From NCBI GenBank assembly GCA_036984305.1, contig BQWY01000001.1, positions 372,001 through 436,000 of the forward strand: a stretch of DNA of 64,000 bases, written 5' to 3'. Positions within the stretch are counted from its first letter, which is position 1. The number at the start of each line of letters is the position of its first letter. The notes beneath the pieces were generated by a model. The model saw nothing but the letters and a program-made list of their open reading frames with translations, had not been told where the DNA came from and did not search any database. The translations under genes and the position numbers were made by a program. Below are positions 51,654-60,740 of this stretch, piece after piece. The stretch comes from Nitrospira sp. Lineage in GTDB: Bacteria; Nitrospirota; Nitrospiria; Nitrospirales; Nitrospiraceae.

Positions 51654-51952
51654 CATCCTGAATAGCTGTAGTCGCTCACCCGCTCTTCCTTGTCGAATTT
51701 CACGGTAATCTGACACTCGTTCGGAGAGAAATTAAATAGTGGCGGCCCGCTCTTCCCGCCAGCGATGCGGTAATACGTCCAGCTCTCCTTGCCGAAAAAG
51801 CTGGTGGCCTTGGCCTCCGGGGTGCCGTACTGCTTTTCAACCCAGGCTTTGTCCTTACCGATTGCTCCGGCCAAAGATTGTTCCAGGTACGCATTATGGC
51901 TGCAGCCCGCTAACATGAGCCCCATTAGCACCCATCCCGCCCGTTGCGTCAT
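51650..51952 (-). CDS. BamE/SmpA-like small lipoprotein
   Basis: A 100-residue lipoprotein with a perfect lipobox (GLMLAGC, Cys17). The mature part follows the SmpA/OmlA/BamE pattern: GKDKAWVEKQYGTP, then TSFFGKESWTYYRIAGGKS, and a final beta strand ITVKFDKEERVSDYSYSGC. BamE-fold proteins assist barrel assembly in the outer membrane, but many small lipoproteins share this fold. I call it BamE-like without claiming membership in the Bam complex. It terminates against the YHS gene with a 4-bp overlap. Confidence 0.7.
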   Translation of the reverse strand: MTQRAGWVLMGLMLAGCSHNAYLEQSLAGAIGKDKAWVEKQYGTPEAKATSFFGKESWTYYRIAGGKSGPPLFNFSPNECQITVKFDKEERVSDYSYSGC

Positions 51953-52059
51953 GCAATTATCTCCTCTCGTACCGTGCTTTGTACGCTCGATTGTCCTAAG
52001 GGGAAATTGTACCGATGGGTCAAAAAGGCTGTCAAACCAACCGAAGATTCGGCTCCTCG

Positions 52060-52088
52060 TTGCTTTCGAGTCAGGATCTTCCTAAAAT
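52060..52088 (+). promoter_or_regulatory. Possible promoter of the aldolase gene
   Basis: TTGCTT (52060-52065), a 17-bp spacer and TAAAAT (52083-52088), about 50 bp before ATG 52141. The -10 matches well, the -35 only in its first half. Confidence 0.4.
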
Positions 52089-52140
52089 GAGCTATCGCTG
52101 GTGCACGCTGATCTCTCCTGCCTGATGAAAGGATCAAGCC

Positions 52141-52788
52141 ATGAAAATCTTCCTCGACACTGCCAACGTCAAAGAGATCCAGGAAGCCGCCGACATGGGG
52201 TTGCTCGATGGGGTGACGACCAATCCGTCTCTCGTTGTCAAGGAAGGACGGAGCTTTCGCGACATGCTTGAGGAGATTTGCCGTATCGTCGATGGTCCGA
52301 TCAGTGCCGAGGTCGTCAGTTTGGACGCCGACAGCATGGTCAAGGAGGGGCGGGACCTCGCAAAGATCCACAAAAACATCGTCGTCAAAGTCCCTCTCAT
52401 CCCCGAAGGCCTGAAAGCCACAAAGAAGTTGGCTTCGGAAGGAATCAGGGTCAACGTGACGCTCTGTTTCTCGCCGACGCAAGCCTTACTGGCCGCCAAG
52501 GCGGGTGCGTGGTGCGTCTCGCCGTTTATCGGACGATTGGATGACGTCAGCGCCGATGGCATGGCCCTCATCCGGCAAATCGTCACGATCTACGAAAACT
52601 ACGACTTCCAGACCTACGTGCTGGTGGCCAGCGTACGCCATCCCCAGCATGTTGTGGAGGCAGCCCTGGCCGGCGGCCATATTGCAACCATGCCCTATGC
52701 CGTGTTCCAGCAGCTTTTCAAGCACCCGCTGACGGATATCGGGCTCAAGAAGTTTCTGGCTGATTGGGAATCACGAGGACAAAAATAA
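52141..52788 (+). CDS. fsa: Fructose-6-phosphate aldolase / small transaldolase (TalC type)
   Basis: A 215-residue transaldolase-family enzyme: [30 protein letters not shown], the Schiff-base lysine Lys83 in [12 protein letters not shown], and [18 protein letters not shown]. The C-terminal [19 protein letters not shown] is standard. Short forms of this length work either as transaldolase in the pentose phosphate pathway or as fructose-6-phosphate aldolase, and sequence motifs alone do not decide. In an organism of this kind, transaldolase is the more likely role (inference). AAAGGA precedes the ATG. Single gene. Confidence 0.93.
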   Translation: MKIFLDTANVKEIQEAADMGLLDGVTTNPSLVVKEGRSFRDMLEEICRIVDGPISAEVVSLDADSMVKEGRDLAKIHKNIVVKVPLIPEGLKATKKLASEGIRVNVTLCFSPTQALLAAKAGAWCVSPFIGRLDDVSADGMALIRQIVTIYENYDFQTYVLVASVRHPQHVVEAALAGGHIATMPYAVFQQLFKHPLTDIGLKKFLADWESRGQK

Positions 52789-52812
52789 CGCTCCACGGAT
52801 CCCCTTCACGCC

Positions 52813-53550
52813 TTATCCATCGTGCCGGCCGGGTCCAGCGGACTCCGGCCTGGCGCGACTTCCTCCATACGCACCGATCAGGGTTCGAGCCTCCCGAAAA
52901 ACGTCGTGAAACATCGTGCGGGTCAACTTTCCGGTAAACGTGTTCTGCTGGCTCGGATGGTAGGAGCAGAGGAGTGCGATATCCCATGGCAACGTGTATC
53001 GTATGCCGTGTCCGAATTTTGGGGTAGGTTTGGAGGGGAAGCGACCAAGCTCCCGGCACGCCTTGAAGTAATGATCGAAGGCGATCTTCCCAAGTACCAC
53101 CACCACACGGGTACGCTGCAGTAGGGCTAATTCTCGCACGACGTAAGTTCTGCATGCATCGAATTCAGCCGGTAGGGGTTTGTTGTCGGGCGGTGCGCAT
53201 CGGACGGCTGCCCCGATGTAACAGTCGCAGAGGCGTAGCCCGTCGTGACGATCGGTGGATGTCGGCTGGTTCGCGAAGCTAAAGCGATGCAGGGCCTCGT
53301 ACAGCCAATCACCGCTGCGGTCGCCTGTAAACACTCGCCCGGTGCGATTTCCTCCGTGAGCCGCGGGTGCAAGTCCCAGCACATACAACCGTGCCTCGGG
53401 ATCTCCAAACCCCGGCACCGGTCTGCCCCAGTACGTCCAGTTCTGGAATTGCTTGCGTTTGGCTGATGCGACATCCCTTCGGTAGCGTACCAACCGTGGG
53501 CACAGTGTGCACTCAACGATCCTTGTGTTGAGCAGCGGAATAGTGGTCAT
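52813..53550 (-). CDS. Family 5 uracil-DNA glycosylase (UdgB type)
   Basis: A 245-residue DNA-repair enzyme removing uracil and related damaged bases. The family-5 signature LGLAPAAHGGNRTGR is followed by VFTGDRSGDWLYEALH. Four Cys residues in CTLCPRL (near residue 11), RLCDCYIGAAVRCAPPDN and FDACRTYV can ligate a 4Fe-4S cluster. The distal catalytic segment is CSYHPSQQNTFTGKLT. The frame is open to 53904 across the divergent MltD gene. The conserved region starts near ATG 53550; ATG 53589 is also possible. It converges with the aldolase gene (24-bp gap). Confidence 0.9.
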   Translation of the reverse strand: MTTIPLLNTRIVECTLCPRLVRYRRDVASAKRKQFQNWTYWGRPVPGFGDPEARLYVLGLAPAAHGGNRTGRVFTGDRSGDWLYEALHRFSFANQPTSTDRHDGLRLCDCYIGAAVRCAPPDNKPLPAEFDACRTYVVRELALLQRTRVVVVLGKIAFDHYFKACRELGRFPSKPTPKFGHGIRYTLPWDIALLCSYHPSQQNTFTGKLTRTMFHDVFREARTLIGAYGGSRARPESAGPGRHDG

Positions 53551-53665
53551 TACAGCGCGCAGTCTAGCACGATTGAAAACGGCATTCATGTTGCCGCCTA
53601 GGGGGCTTGCTGATAGCATCGCCGGTAGCGCGTAGAAGGCGTGAGCGGATAGGAAGGAGTGCGGG

Positions 53666-54757
53666 ATGCCCAGAATGATGGCGGTGCTGGGAGCGGCCGT
53701 TGTGCTGGGGGCGACTGCGGTGTTCGTCGGAGGGCTCTCACTCCAGGTCTGGGTTGAGGAGAGGCCGGCCAATGCGGCTGAGTCAACCGACGATGGAACG
53801 ATGCCATCCGTCGCGTCCGATACGGAAAAGAGCCCCGGACCGTCGGAAGCCGTCGAGCGACCGGGAGAGGCTGAGGATCGACTCGTGGTGCTGCCGGAAA
53901 TCAAACGAGAAGGGGAACGTATCTATCTCAGTCATTTCAGGCTTCCTGAAAAACTAAGTTTTGCCGGCCAGCCTGTTCCCTTGGACAACTGGCATGTCCG
54001 AGAACGAATTGAATACGAGTTCTACACCTTTCTCGAGGACCAGGGGGAGAGTATCATCCTTGCCAAGCGAAGCGGACGCTGCTTCCCACCGGCCGAGCGG
54101 GGATTAGCGGACGCCGGATTACCGGACGATTTGAAGTACATGCTGCTGGTGGAGAGCAAATGCATCGCGGCGGCGTTTTCAAAAGCCAAAGCGTCGGGTC
54201 CGTGGCAGTTTATCAACTCAACTGGCAAGCGGTACAAGTTGCACAGCGATCGCTGGTTGGATGAACGACGCAATTTGGAGATGTCAACGGACGCAGCGAT
54301 CAAGTACCTGCAGCATCTTCATGACTACCAGCGCGGGGATTGGTTTTTGGCGATGGCCTCTTACAACGCGGGAGAGGACCGGATCCGTCGATTACTCAAG
54401 GACCAGAAGGTCAGCGACTATTGGAAGCTACACGGGCCTCGGGAGACGATGCGCTACGTGCCACGCATCATTGCCGCGAAGGAGATCTATTCACAACCTG
54501 AAAAATATTTGGGTCTGTCGAAGCGCGATCTGTATGCGCCGCTCGAAACGGAGACTGTGACCGTCTCGATCAAAGAACCTCGGCGAGGCTTGGTCTCCAT
54601 TGCCGAGGAATTCGGCACGTACTTTTTGGAACTGAAGTTATTGAATCCTGAATTCAAGAAGGATTATCTTCCAAAAGGCACCTATCGCGTGAGAGTTCCA
54701 CGGCAAACGTGTCCCCAGCAGTGTTTCAAACAAGACGCCGCGCCAGTTCGTCGATAA
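53666..54757 (+). CDS. MltD-like membrane-bound lytic transglycosylase with C-terminal LysM-like domain
   Basis: A 363-residue periplasmic murein hydrolase. It has an N-terminal signal anchor (AVLGAAVVLGATAVFVGGLS), a Pro/Glu-rich linker, and an SLT domain (about 145-290) with catalytic Glu163 in YMLLVESKC. SKAKASGPWQF and MASYNAGEDRIRRL are also present, as in family 1 transglycosylases. A weak LysM-like segment lies at about 305-350 (VSIAEEFGTYFLELKLLNPE; LPKGTYRVRVP). It cleaves the glycan strands of peptidoglycan. The stop codon shares one base with the next ATG (TAATG), coupling it to glycerate kinase, a functionally unrelated gene. Confidence 0.9.
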   Translation: MPRMMAVLGAAVVLGATAVFVGGLSLQVWVEERPANAAESTDDGTMPSVASDTEKSPGPSEAVERPGEAEDRLVVLPEIKREGERIYLSHFRLPEKLSFAGQPVPLDNWHVRERIEYEFYTFLEDQGESIILAKRSGRCFPPAERGLADAGLPDDLKYMLLVESKCIAAAFSKAKASGPWQFINSTGKRYKLHSDRWLDERRNLEMSTDAAIKYLQHLHDYQRGDWFLAMASYNAGEDRIRRLLKDQKVSDYWKLHGPRETMRYVPRIIAAKEIYSQPEKYLGLSKRDLYAPLETETVTVSIKEPRRGLVSIAEEFGTYFLELKLLNPEFKKDYLPKGTYRVRVPRQTCPQQCFKQDAAPVRR

Positions 54758-56094
54758 TGAAGATCGGCGTGCGCCGCACGTCGGTCCGTCAGTTCCTGGA
54801 CCGTCTCCTCACCTCTGCACTGAAAGCCGTCGATCCCGAACAGGCCGTACGGCGCCACATACGACGGCGCGGGCCGATACTGCACATCGGGTCTCGGGCG
54901 ATCCACCTTGCCTCTCGATCCCGTGTAATGGTTGTGGGTGCTGGCAAGGCGGCGGTCCCGATGGCTCGGGCGCTTGAGCGAATGCTAGGCACTCGATTGC
55001 AGGGCGGTTGTGTCGTGACAAAGTACGGGCATGGTGGTCCTACCCAACGAATCCAGGTACTCGAGGCCGGGCATCCGATACCCGACCAAGCGGGCCAGGT
55101 GGCAACCCAACGGATACTCGCTATTGCCAGGGGATTGAGCGCGGACGACCTGCTCTTCGTAGTCCTGTCGGGTGGCGCCTCCAGCCTTCTGCCGGCTCCT
55201 GCGGAAGGTTTGAGCTTGACGGACAAACAGCGAACGACAGATGTCCTCCTCAAGAGCGGGGCCGACATCCGAGCGGTGAACGCGGTCCGCAAGCACCTAT
55301 CGGCTATCAAGGGGGGGCGGCTTGCAGGCGCAACCAAGGCTCGAGTCGAGACCCTCGTACTGTCCGACGTGTTGGGAGACGACCTGGCAAGCATCGGGTC
55401 GGGAGTGACCGCTCCTGATCCGACGACGTTTGCCGATGCGCGGATGGTGCTCCAACAACACCACCTGTGGGACCGGGTTCCTCGCCCGGTCCGAGACCAT
55501 ATCGGCCGGGGATGCCGCGGAGAGATCCGGGATACCCCCAAACCCGGCTCCAGGGTGTTTAGACGAGTACACAACGAGATCGTCGGAAATAACCAGGCGG
55601 CGGTTGATGCCGCGGCGAACGCCGCATGGAATGATGAGGTGACGCCCTTGGTCTTAACCACGACGTTGACTGGAGAGGCCCGTGAAGCAGCCCGGGCCTT
55701 CGGAGCCCTAGCGCGCCAAATCGTCGACCGAGGCCGACCGCTTCACCGGCCGTGCTGTATCATTGCCGGAGGTGAACTGACGGTGACTGTCCGAGGATCC
55801 GGTACCGGGGGGCGTGCCCAGGAGTTTGCGCTCACCGCTGCCAAGGAAATCGCCGGACTCGAACACGTCTGGGTGGCTGGCGTCGGCACGGACGGCACCG
55901 ATGGTCCCACGGATGCGGCGGGTGCAGTCGTGGATGGGACGACTTGGCAACGCGCTGCGTCCCGTGGACTCCAGCCGGCGAGAGCCGTGAAGAACAACGA
56001 TGCGTATCCTTTGCTCAAACGTCTCGGTCACCTCATTACCACAGGGCCTACCGGTACGAATGTAAACGACCTCTACTTATTGCTGGTTCTCTAG
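54757..56094 (+). CDS. Glycerate 2-kinase (GckA/MOFRL family)
   Basis: A 445-residue kinase forming 2-phosphoglycerate from glycerate. The N-terminal GckA fold has VMVVGAGKAAVPMARALE, VLEAGHPIPDQAG, LLFVVLSGGASSLLPAPAEG and INAVRKHLS-like DIRAVNAVRKHLSAIKGG. The C-terminal MOFRL domain has GGELTVTVRGSGTGGRAQEF and VGTDGTDGPTDAAGAVVD. ATG 54757 overlaps the upstream stop by one base. It is followed after 8 bp by a PEP-synthase-like enzyme: glycerate kinase, enolase and a PEP-consuming enzyme would connect glycerate to PEP metabolism. Confidence 0.93.
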   Translation: MKIGVRRTSVRQFLDRLLTSALKAVDPEQAVRRHIRRRGPILHIGSRAIHLASRSRVMVVGAGKAAVPMARALERMLGTRLQGGCVVTKYGHGGPTQRIQVLEAGHPIPDQAGQVATQRILAIARGLSADDLLFVVLSGGASSLLPAPAEGLSLTDKQRTTDVLLKSGADIRAVNAVRKHLSAIKGGRLAGATKARVETLVLSDVLGDDLASIGSGVTAPDPTTFADARMVLQQHHLWDRVPRPVRDHIGRGCRGEIRDTPKPGSRVFRRVHNEIVGNNQAAVDAAANAAWNDEVTPLVLTTTLTGEAREAARAFGALARQIVDRGRPLHRPCCIIAGGELTVTVRGSGTGGRAQEFALTAAKEIAGLEHVWVAGVGTDGTDGPTDAAGAVVDGTTWQRAASRGLQPARAVKNNDAYPLLKRLGHLITTGPTGTNVNDLYLLLVL

Positions 56095-56102
56095 CGAGTC
56101 AG

Positions 56103-58712
56103 ATGGCTGATCCCTTGGTCCTTCCTCTTTCCGCCTGCACGGACCGCGCACTCGTGGGCGGTAAAGCACTGGGACTTGGCACGCTCCTTCGTCATGGCTT
56201 CCCTGTGCCACCGGGAATTTGCGTGACGACGGCTGCCTACGAGGCTATGGCTCGGCAATCGAAGGTCGACTGTGTCGAGGTCTGGCGAGCCGTCCGGGAG
56301 GCCGATCCCGACCAGCGCTCGAGGTACCTGGTAAGCGTGTCCGGCAGCATCCTCAAAGCGGGGCTGTCCAGGAACATTGCGGAGGCGGTCGAAGAGGCGC
56401 TGATACGGCTCGGTCTCACGACAGGCCAACTCTGGGCCGTGCGATCCTCTGCAACCGTTGAAGACGGCGACACGCAAAGTCTCGCGGGGCAGTTTGAGAC
56501 GATACTGGGGATCCGAAAGGAAGGCATTCCGGCGGCGATTGTAAAATGCTGGAGCTCGCTATGGACAAGCCCTGGAGCCGTAAGCCGTTGCCAGTCTGAT
56601 CGGTCGGGTGGGCCTCCTGCCATGGCGGTCGTACTACAACCGCTGCTAGATCCTGCCACGGCCGGCGTCGCGTTTTCCCGACATCCGGTCTTCCCAGGAC
56701 CGTTCGTGGTGATCAACGCCATCCTGGGATTGGCCGCCCCGTTAGTGCATGGCGAGGTGTCGCCCGATGAGTTCACCGTTCAGCGAACGGGTTCCAGCGA
56801 GGAGTGGACGATCATCGAACGAAGAATTGCCCCAAAGACCAACATGCTGCGCGCGACATCTCAAGGCCTTCTAGCCCAAGCAGTCACAGAGACCAGAGCC
56901 ACTGTACCCGCATTAACTGATACGCAAATCGTCAATTTGGCCAAAGTGGTGACGAAGGTTGAGGACGCAGTGGGGTATGCGGTGGATGTCGAGTGGGCGA
57001 TCGACGACACGGGGCTTTGGTTGTTGCAAGCGCGTCGAATGACGACAAGGCCTGAACGGTTGAACAATGCCACTTCGGAATGGTCGCGGGCAAACTTCAA
57101 GGAAACTTTACCTGAGCTCCCAAGTCCGATGGGAATCTCTTTCCTGGAAGAGTACATGGAACACAACATGCTTCGCCATTATCGAGACCTCGGGTGCCAC
57201 GTGCCTGAGGGCATCTCCGCTGTTCGCGTCGTTCACGGGCGCCCGTTTATCAATGTGACCTTGTTTCAATGGTTGGTGTCTCAGCTCGGTGCCGATCCGG
57301 CCTCGGTGACGGAACAGATGGGCGGGTACGGGACGGTCCCAGTCGACTTGCCCAAGCGCCTTCCATGGCGCCGACTCATACGTGCCGTCGTGATGGTCTT
57401 GTGGAAAATGCGGCGCGCACGGAAGGATGCGCCCGCTTGGTTTCGAGAGATGCAATCGTTGGCTGAGGTTCCACGAGGGGAAGTTCACCTCAACGAAGGG
57501 ATCGCGTCGTTGTTGGCGGAGTATGGCGTACTGGAGGGCCGTCTGCGAGATCGGGATGCGACTTTCTGGATTGCAGCCGGAGTTGCGCAGGGTCTCGATG
57601 CGCTGGGCGCGATCCTCGTACGCTGGTTCCCGTCGGACTGGCGTGACATCCTCAATGCTTCGGTCCAAGGACAAGGGACCGTGATCAGTGCAAGACAAAT
57701 CGGTTGGCTCGTCGATCTGGCGACGCAGGCGCGGGCGGAGCAGCCCGTCGCCGAATTTTTCCTGGCCGAGCCGTGGTGTCCTGAACGTTATCGCTCGGCG
57801 TTATCGGGGACGCGATTTCTAGCCGAATGGGAACGCTTCCTGGGGGCGTTTGGACACCGGGCTATCGGAGAATCCGATATCATGACACCGCGTCATGCGG
57901 ATTCTCCGGAGATGCTGCTTCGAGTTATCCGAGGGCATGTGCAATCCGGCGCGGATTGGTCGTCTCTCGAGATCGTCGCGCGCCAAGAAGCCGCACGCAC
58001 CGCTGCGTTGGGTCGGATCCGCGATCAAATGCGCACGTGGCCAGGGATGTGGGCGATCTTTCGCTGGTGGTACCGCAGGCTCTGCCAGTATGTTGCACTT
58101 CGCGAGGAAAACCGGCACAACCTTATGTATTTCCTCGTTGCCGTCCGACGCCTTGCATTGACGATCGGGACGCTGCTTGCTCGGAAGGTCTGCCTTACCC
58201 GTCCGGAGGACATCTTTTTTCTGACGGTGTCTGAGGTCCGTACACTCACCTCAGAACCGGAACGAGATTGGAGACCGATTGTGTTGCAGCGGCAAGAGGA
58301 ACGCCGTCTCAATACCACCGTCTCCGCGCCCGATTTCCTGTCCCCGATCTCGACCGAGCGGCCATCCGCTGCGTCTGTACAGGAGGAGAAGGCGTTACAG
58401 GGTATTCCAGTCAGTCCCGGGGTGGCGAAGGGGCCGGCCTGTATCGTGCGAGATGCGATGGATTTGGCCCGCATTCGCCACGGCGGTATCCTTGTCCTTC
58501 CGGTCATTGATCCTGGATTGGCCCCCTACTTTGGGCTCGCGGCCGGCGTGATTGCCGAAATGGGGGGAACCTTGTCGCATGGGGCGATCATTGCACGGGA
58601 GTACGGTATCCCGGCTGTCGCGAATGCGGCCCGCGCGATGCAGGTGCTGGAAGATGGAGAAATCATCGAAGTCGACGGCTCCGCCGGTGTGGTTCGACGA
58701 ATGGTCCCGTGA
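56103..58712 (+). CDS. PEP-synthase-like phosphotransferase, rifampicin-phosphotransferase architecture
   Basis: An 869-residue enzyme with a PEP/pyruvate-dikinase-type ATP-binding domain at the start (ALVGGKALGLGTLLRHGFPV, VPPGICVT, LWAVRSSATVEDGDTQSLAG, VDVEWAIDDTGLWLLQARRM). A middle region starts with WSRANFKETLPELPSPMG and looks like the substrate domain of Rph proteins. The C-terminal swivelling His domain has EMGGTLSHGAIIAREYGIPA with His826, close to where the carrier His lies in characterised rifampicin phosphotransferases (about 825). True PEP synthases have a C-terminal TIM barrel that is absent here. It phosphorylates an unidentified substrate; antibiotic resistance is not implied without a test. 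Confidence 0.85.
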   Translation: MADPLVLPLSACTDRALVGGKALGLGTLLRHGFPVPPGICVTTAAYEAMARQSKVDCVEVWRAVREADPDQRSRYLVSVSGSILKAGLSRNIAEAVEEALIRLGLTTGQLWAVRSSATVEDGDTQSLAGQFETILGIRKEGIPAAIVKCWSSLWTSPGAVSRCQSDRSGGPPAMAVVLQPLLDPATAGVAFSRHPVFPGPFVVINAILGLAAPLVHGEVSPDEFTVQRTGSSEEWTIIERRIAPKTNMLRATSQGLLAQAVTETRATVPALTDTQIVNLAKVVTKVEDAVGYAVDVEWAIDDTGLWLLQARRMTTRPERLNNATSEWSRANFKETLPELPSPMGISFLEEYMEHNMLRHYRDLGCHVPEGISAVRVVHGRPFINVTLFQWLVSQLGADPASVTEQMGGYGTVPVDLPKRLPWRRLIRAVVMVLWKMRRARKDAPAWFREMQSLAEVPRGEVHLNEGIASLLAEYGVLEGRLRDRDATFWIAAGVAQGLDALGAILVRWFPSDWRDILNASVQGQGTVISARQIGWLVDLATQARAEQPVAEFFLAEPWCPERYRSALSGTRFLAEWERFLGAFGHRAIGESDIMTPRHADSPEMLLRVIRGHVQSGADWSSLEIVARQEAARTAALGRIRDQMRTWPGMWAIFRWWYRRLCQYVALREENRHNLMYFLVAVRRLALTIGTLLARKVCLTRPEDIFFLTVSEVRTLTSEPERDWRPIVLQRQEERRLNTTVSAPDFLSPISTERPSAASVQEEKALQGIPVSPGVAKGPACIVRDAMDLARIRHGGILVLPVIDPGLAPYFGLAAGVIAEMGGTLSHGAIIAREYGIPAVANAARAMQVLEDGEIIEVDGSAGVVRRMVP

Positions 58713-58791
58713 TGCTTACGTGCGAAAGGTGTGCGAAAATGTTCACTAGAGTCGATTGCCTCTATCTCGGCACAATCTTGTTATCGCATCC

Positions 58792-58821
58792 TTGACGTGC
58801 AGGATCATTTTTTCGTAGTCT
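58792..58821 (+). promoter_or_regulatory. Possible promoter of rmuC
   Basis: TTGACG (58792-58797) and TAGTCT (58816-58821), 18 bp apart, in the 180-bp gap before rmuC. A T-run lies within the spacer. Confidence 0.35.
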
Positions 58822-58891
58822 GCACACATCTCACCGCGGCCGGCATTCGGTACTTCCCTAAGTAGAATATCAGTTGTTGGTCTTACCTTCT

Positions 58892-60307
58892 ATGATCGAT
58901 CTCACGGCCCTCTTTATCGGACTATTCAGCGGTGTCATTGTCGGTGGCCTGTTGGCCTGGTTCTGGGCTGTGGCCCATACGCGATCGAGGGAGCAGCAGG
59001 AGCGGCTCCATACGGCAGAACGGGCGCAACGCGCGGAGAGTTTGGTCGCAGAGTTTCGCCGCCAGGCGGACGACGCCACTCGATCGCTCGATCAAGTGCG
59101 AAATCAGCTGAGTGACGTGCAGCAGGCGCGAGCCGCCGCAGATACGCGGTATACGGAAGCAGTGAAGAATCTCGAGACACAGAAGCAGGCCATGACACAG
59201 GCGCGGGAGGAGTTGCTGGAGGCATTTCATGCACTGTCAGGTGAGGCCCTTCAACGAAACAACGAAGTGTTTCTGAATCTCGCCAAGAGCGCCTTCCAGA
59301 CGATTCAGGTAGAAGCCCGTGGAGACTTGTCCCAGCGCCAACAAGCAATCGATGAACTCGTCAAGCCGCTGCAGGAGAACTTGGTGCGCTATGAAGCCCA
59401 ACTTCGCCACATCGAAGAATCCCGCCGTGAAGCCTATGGCGGAATTGATCAACACCTGCGGATCTTGACAGAATCGCAGCAACGCCTTCAGCAGGAGGCC
59501 AACAACCTTGTCAACGCGTTACGCTCCCCGACCGTTCGAGGGCGATGGGGCGAGATTACGCTCAAACGAGTCGCTGAGTTGGCCGGTATGGTGTCGCACT
59601 GTGATTTCGTTGAGCAGGAAATCATCAGCGGGGATCATGGCCGCCTACGCCCCGATATGGTCGTGCAATTGCCGGGTGGGCGCCGCATCATCGTCGACGC
59701 CAAAGCGGTCCTCAGCGCCTATTTGGAAGCCATGGAAGCCACCCAAGAGGTACAACGCCAGGAACTGCTACGACGACATGCCGACCAGATTCGATCTCGA
59801 TTGGACGAACTCAGCCTGAAGGCTTACTGGAATCAATTCGACCAGGCCCCCGAATTCGTGGTGCTGTTCCTTCCCGGCGAGCAGTTCCTTGGAGCGGCGC
59901 TGGAACAGGATCCCTCGCTGATTGAGGATGGTTTCAGCCGAGGCGTCGTGGTGGCGACGCCCACGACGCTCATGGCCCTGTTGCGCGCTGTCGCGTATGG
60001 ATGGCGCCAGGAGCAACTCAATGCGCATGCGCAGGAGGCCGGCCGCTTAGGCAAGGACCTGTATGAGCGGATGGCAGTCCTCGCCGAGCATCTCAACGAT
60101 ATCGGTCTCTCCCTGGGTAAGAGCGTCGTCGCTTACAATAAAGCGGTTGGATCGCTCGAAAGTCGGATCCTGCCGGCTGCGCGAAAATTCAAAGAGCTCG
60201 GCGTGGCCACCGACCGAGAGGTACCCGGATTGGAACCGGTCGATTCGCTGCCCCGAACGCGTGGCACCCTTGCTGCCGAGGAGTTAGGAGCTTCCTATGA
60301 CCGATGA
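58892..60307 (+). CDS. rmuC: DNA recombination protein RmuC
   Basis: A 471-residue RmuC-family protein with an N-terminal membrane helix (LFIGLFSGVIVGGLLAWFWA), a long coiled coil (about 35-200) and the C-terminal PD-(D/E)XK-like nuclease domain: RGRWGEITLKRVAELAGM, LRPDMVVQLPGGRRIIVDAK, FVVLFLPGEQFLGAAL and VVVATPTTLMALLRAVAYGW. RmuC limits inversions at short inverted repeats. Length is typical. TTG 58874 is an alternative start, but ATG 58892 begins directly at the membrane helix. The stop overlaps the MazG-like gene by 11 bp. Confidence 0.93.
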   Translation: MIDLTALFIGLFSGVIVGGLLAWFWAVAHTRSREQQERLHTAERAQRAESLVAEFRRQADDATRSLDQVRNQLSDVQQARAAADTRYTEAVKNLETQKQAMTQAREELLEAFHALSGEALQRNNEVFLNLAKSAFQTIQVEARGDLSQRQQAIDELVKPLQENLVRYEAQLRHIEESRREAYGGIDQHLRILTESQQRLQQEANNLVNALRSPTVRGRWGEITLKRVAELAGMVSHCDFVEQEIISGDHGRLRPDMVVQLPGGRRIIVDAKAVLSAYLEAMEATQEVQRQELLRRHADQIRSRLDELSLKAYWNQFDQAPEFVVLFLPGEQFLGAALEQDPSLIEDGFSRGVVVATPTTLMALLRAVAYGWRQEQLNAHAQEAGRLGKDLYERMAVLAEHLNDIGLSLGKSVVAYNKAVGSLESRILPAARKFKELGVATDREVPGLEPVDSLPRTRGTLAAEELGASYDR

Positions 60308-60740
60308 GCAGGCACAGGTCGCAGCGTTCCACCGAGCGTTCGACATCGCCATCTCTTCTGAACCACGGCGGATCGATGAGGACACACGTGTCCTGCGGGA
60401 GCGGTTGATCGACGAGGAATTTGGCGAACTCCGGGAGGCTCTTGCGCGAGGAGACGTGTCCCAGGTCGCAAAGGAATTGGCGGATCTTTTGTATGTCGTC
60501 TACGGGACGGCCGTCTCGTGCGGAATCGACATGGAACCGGTGTTTCGCGAGGTGCATCGCTCCAACATGAGCAAAGTCGGCGGCCACAAGCGCGCGGATG
60601 GGAAGTGGGTGAAGCCCGCGACGTATTCGCCAGCTCACGTGGAGCCGATACTGCGCGAACAAGGGTGGGTTGGCGAGGGCAGGAAGGGCGGCATGGAGTC
60701 CGGCGCCACTCACAATGAAACGGGTGCGATGACGCGATGA
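60297..60740 (+). CDS. MazG-like nucleotide pyrophosphohydrolase
   Basis: A 147-residue protein of the all-alpha NTP-pyrophosphohydrolase (MazG/HisE-like) group. The metal-binding acidic motifs are DEEFGELREALARG and ELADLLYVVYGTA, with EVHRSNMSKVGG at the usual C-terminal position. Such enzymes clear non-canonical or excess nucleotides or act in phosphoribosyl-ATP hydrolysis; the sequence best fits the MazG-like housekeeping type. The C-terminal 35 residues are extra and polar. Overlaps (11 bp with rmuC, 4 bp with the PilZ gene) mark a three-gene unit with a nucleic-acid flavour at its front. Confidence 0.83.
   Translation: MTDEQAQVAAFHRAFDIAISSEPRRIDEDTRVLRERLIDEEFGELREALARGDVSQVAKELADLLYVVYGTAVSCGIDMEPVFREVHRSNMSKVGGHKRADGKWVKPATYSPAHVEPILREQGWVGEGRKGGMESGATHNETGAMTR

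Noticed and set aside
54789-55661. 290-codon minus-strand frame inside glycerate kinase
   Set aside because: Shadow frame with Ser/Arg/Pro-rich random-looking sequence.
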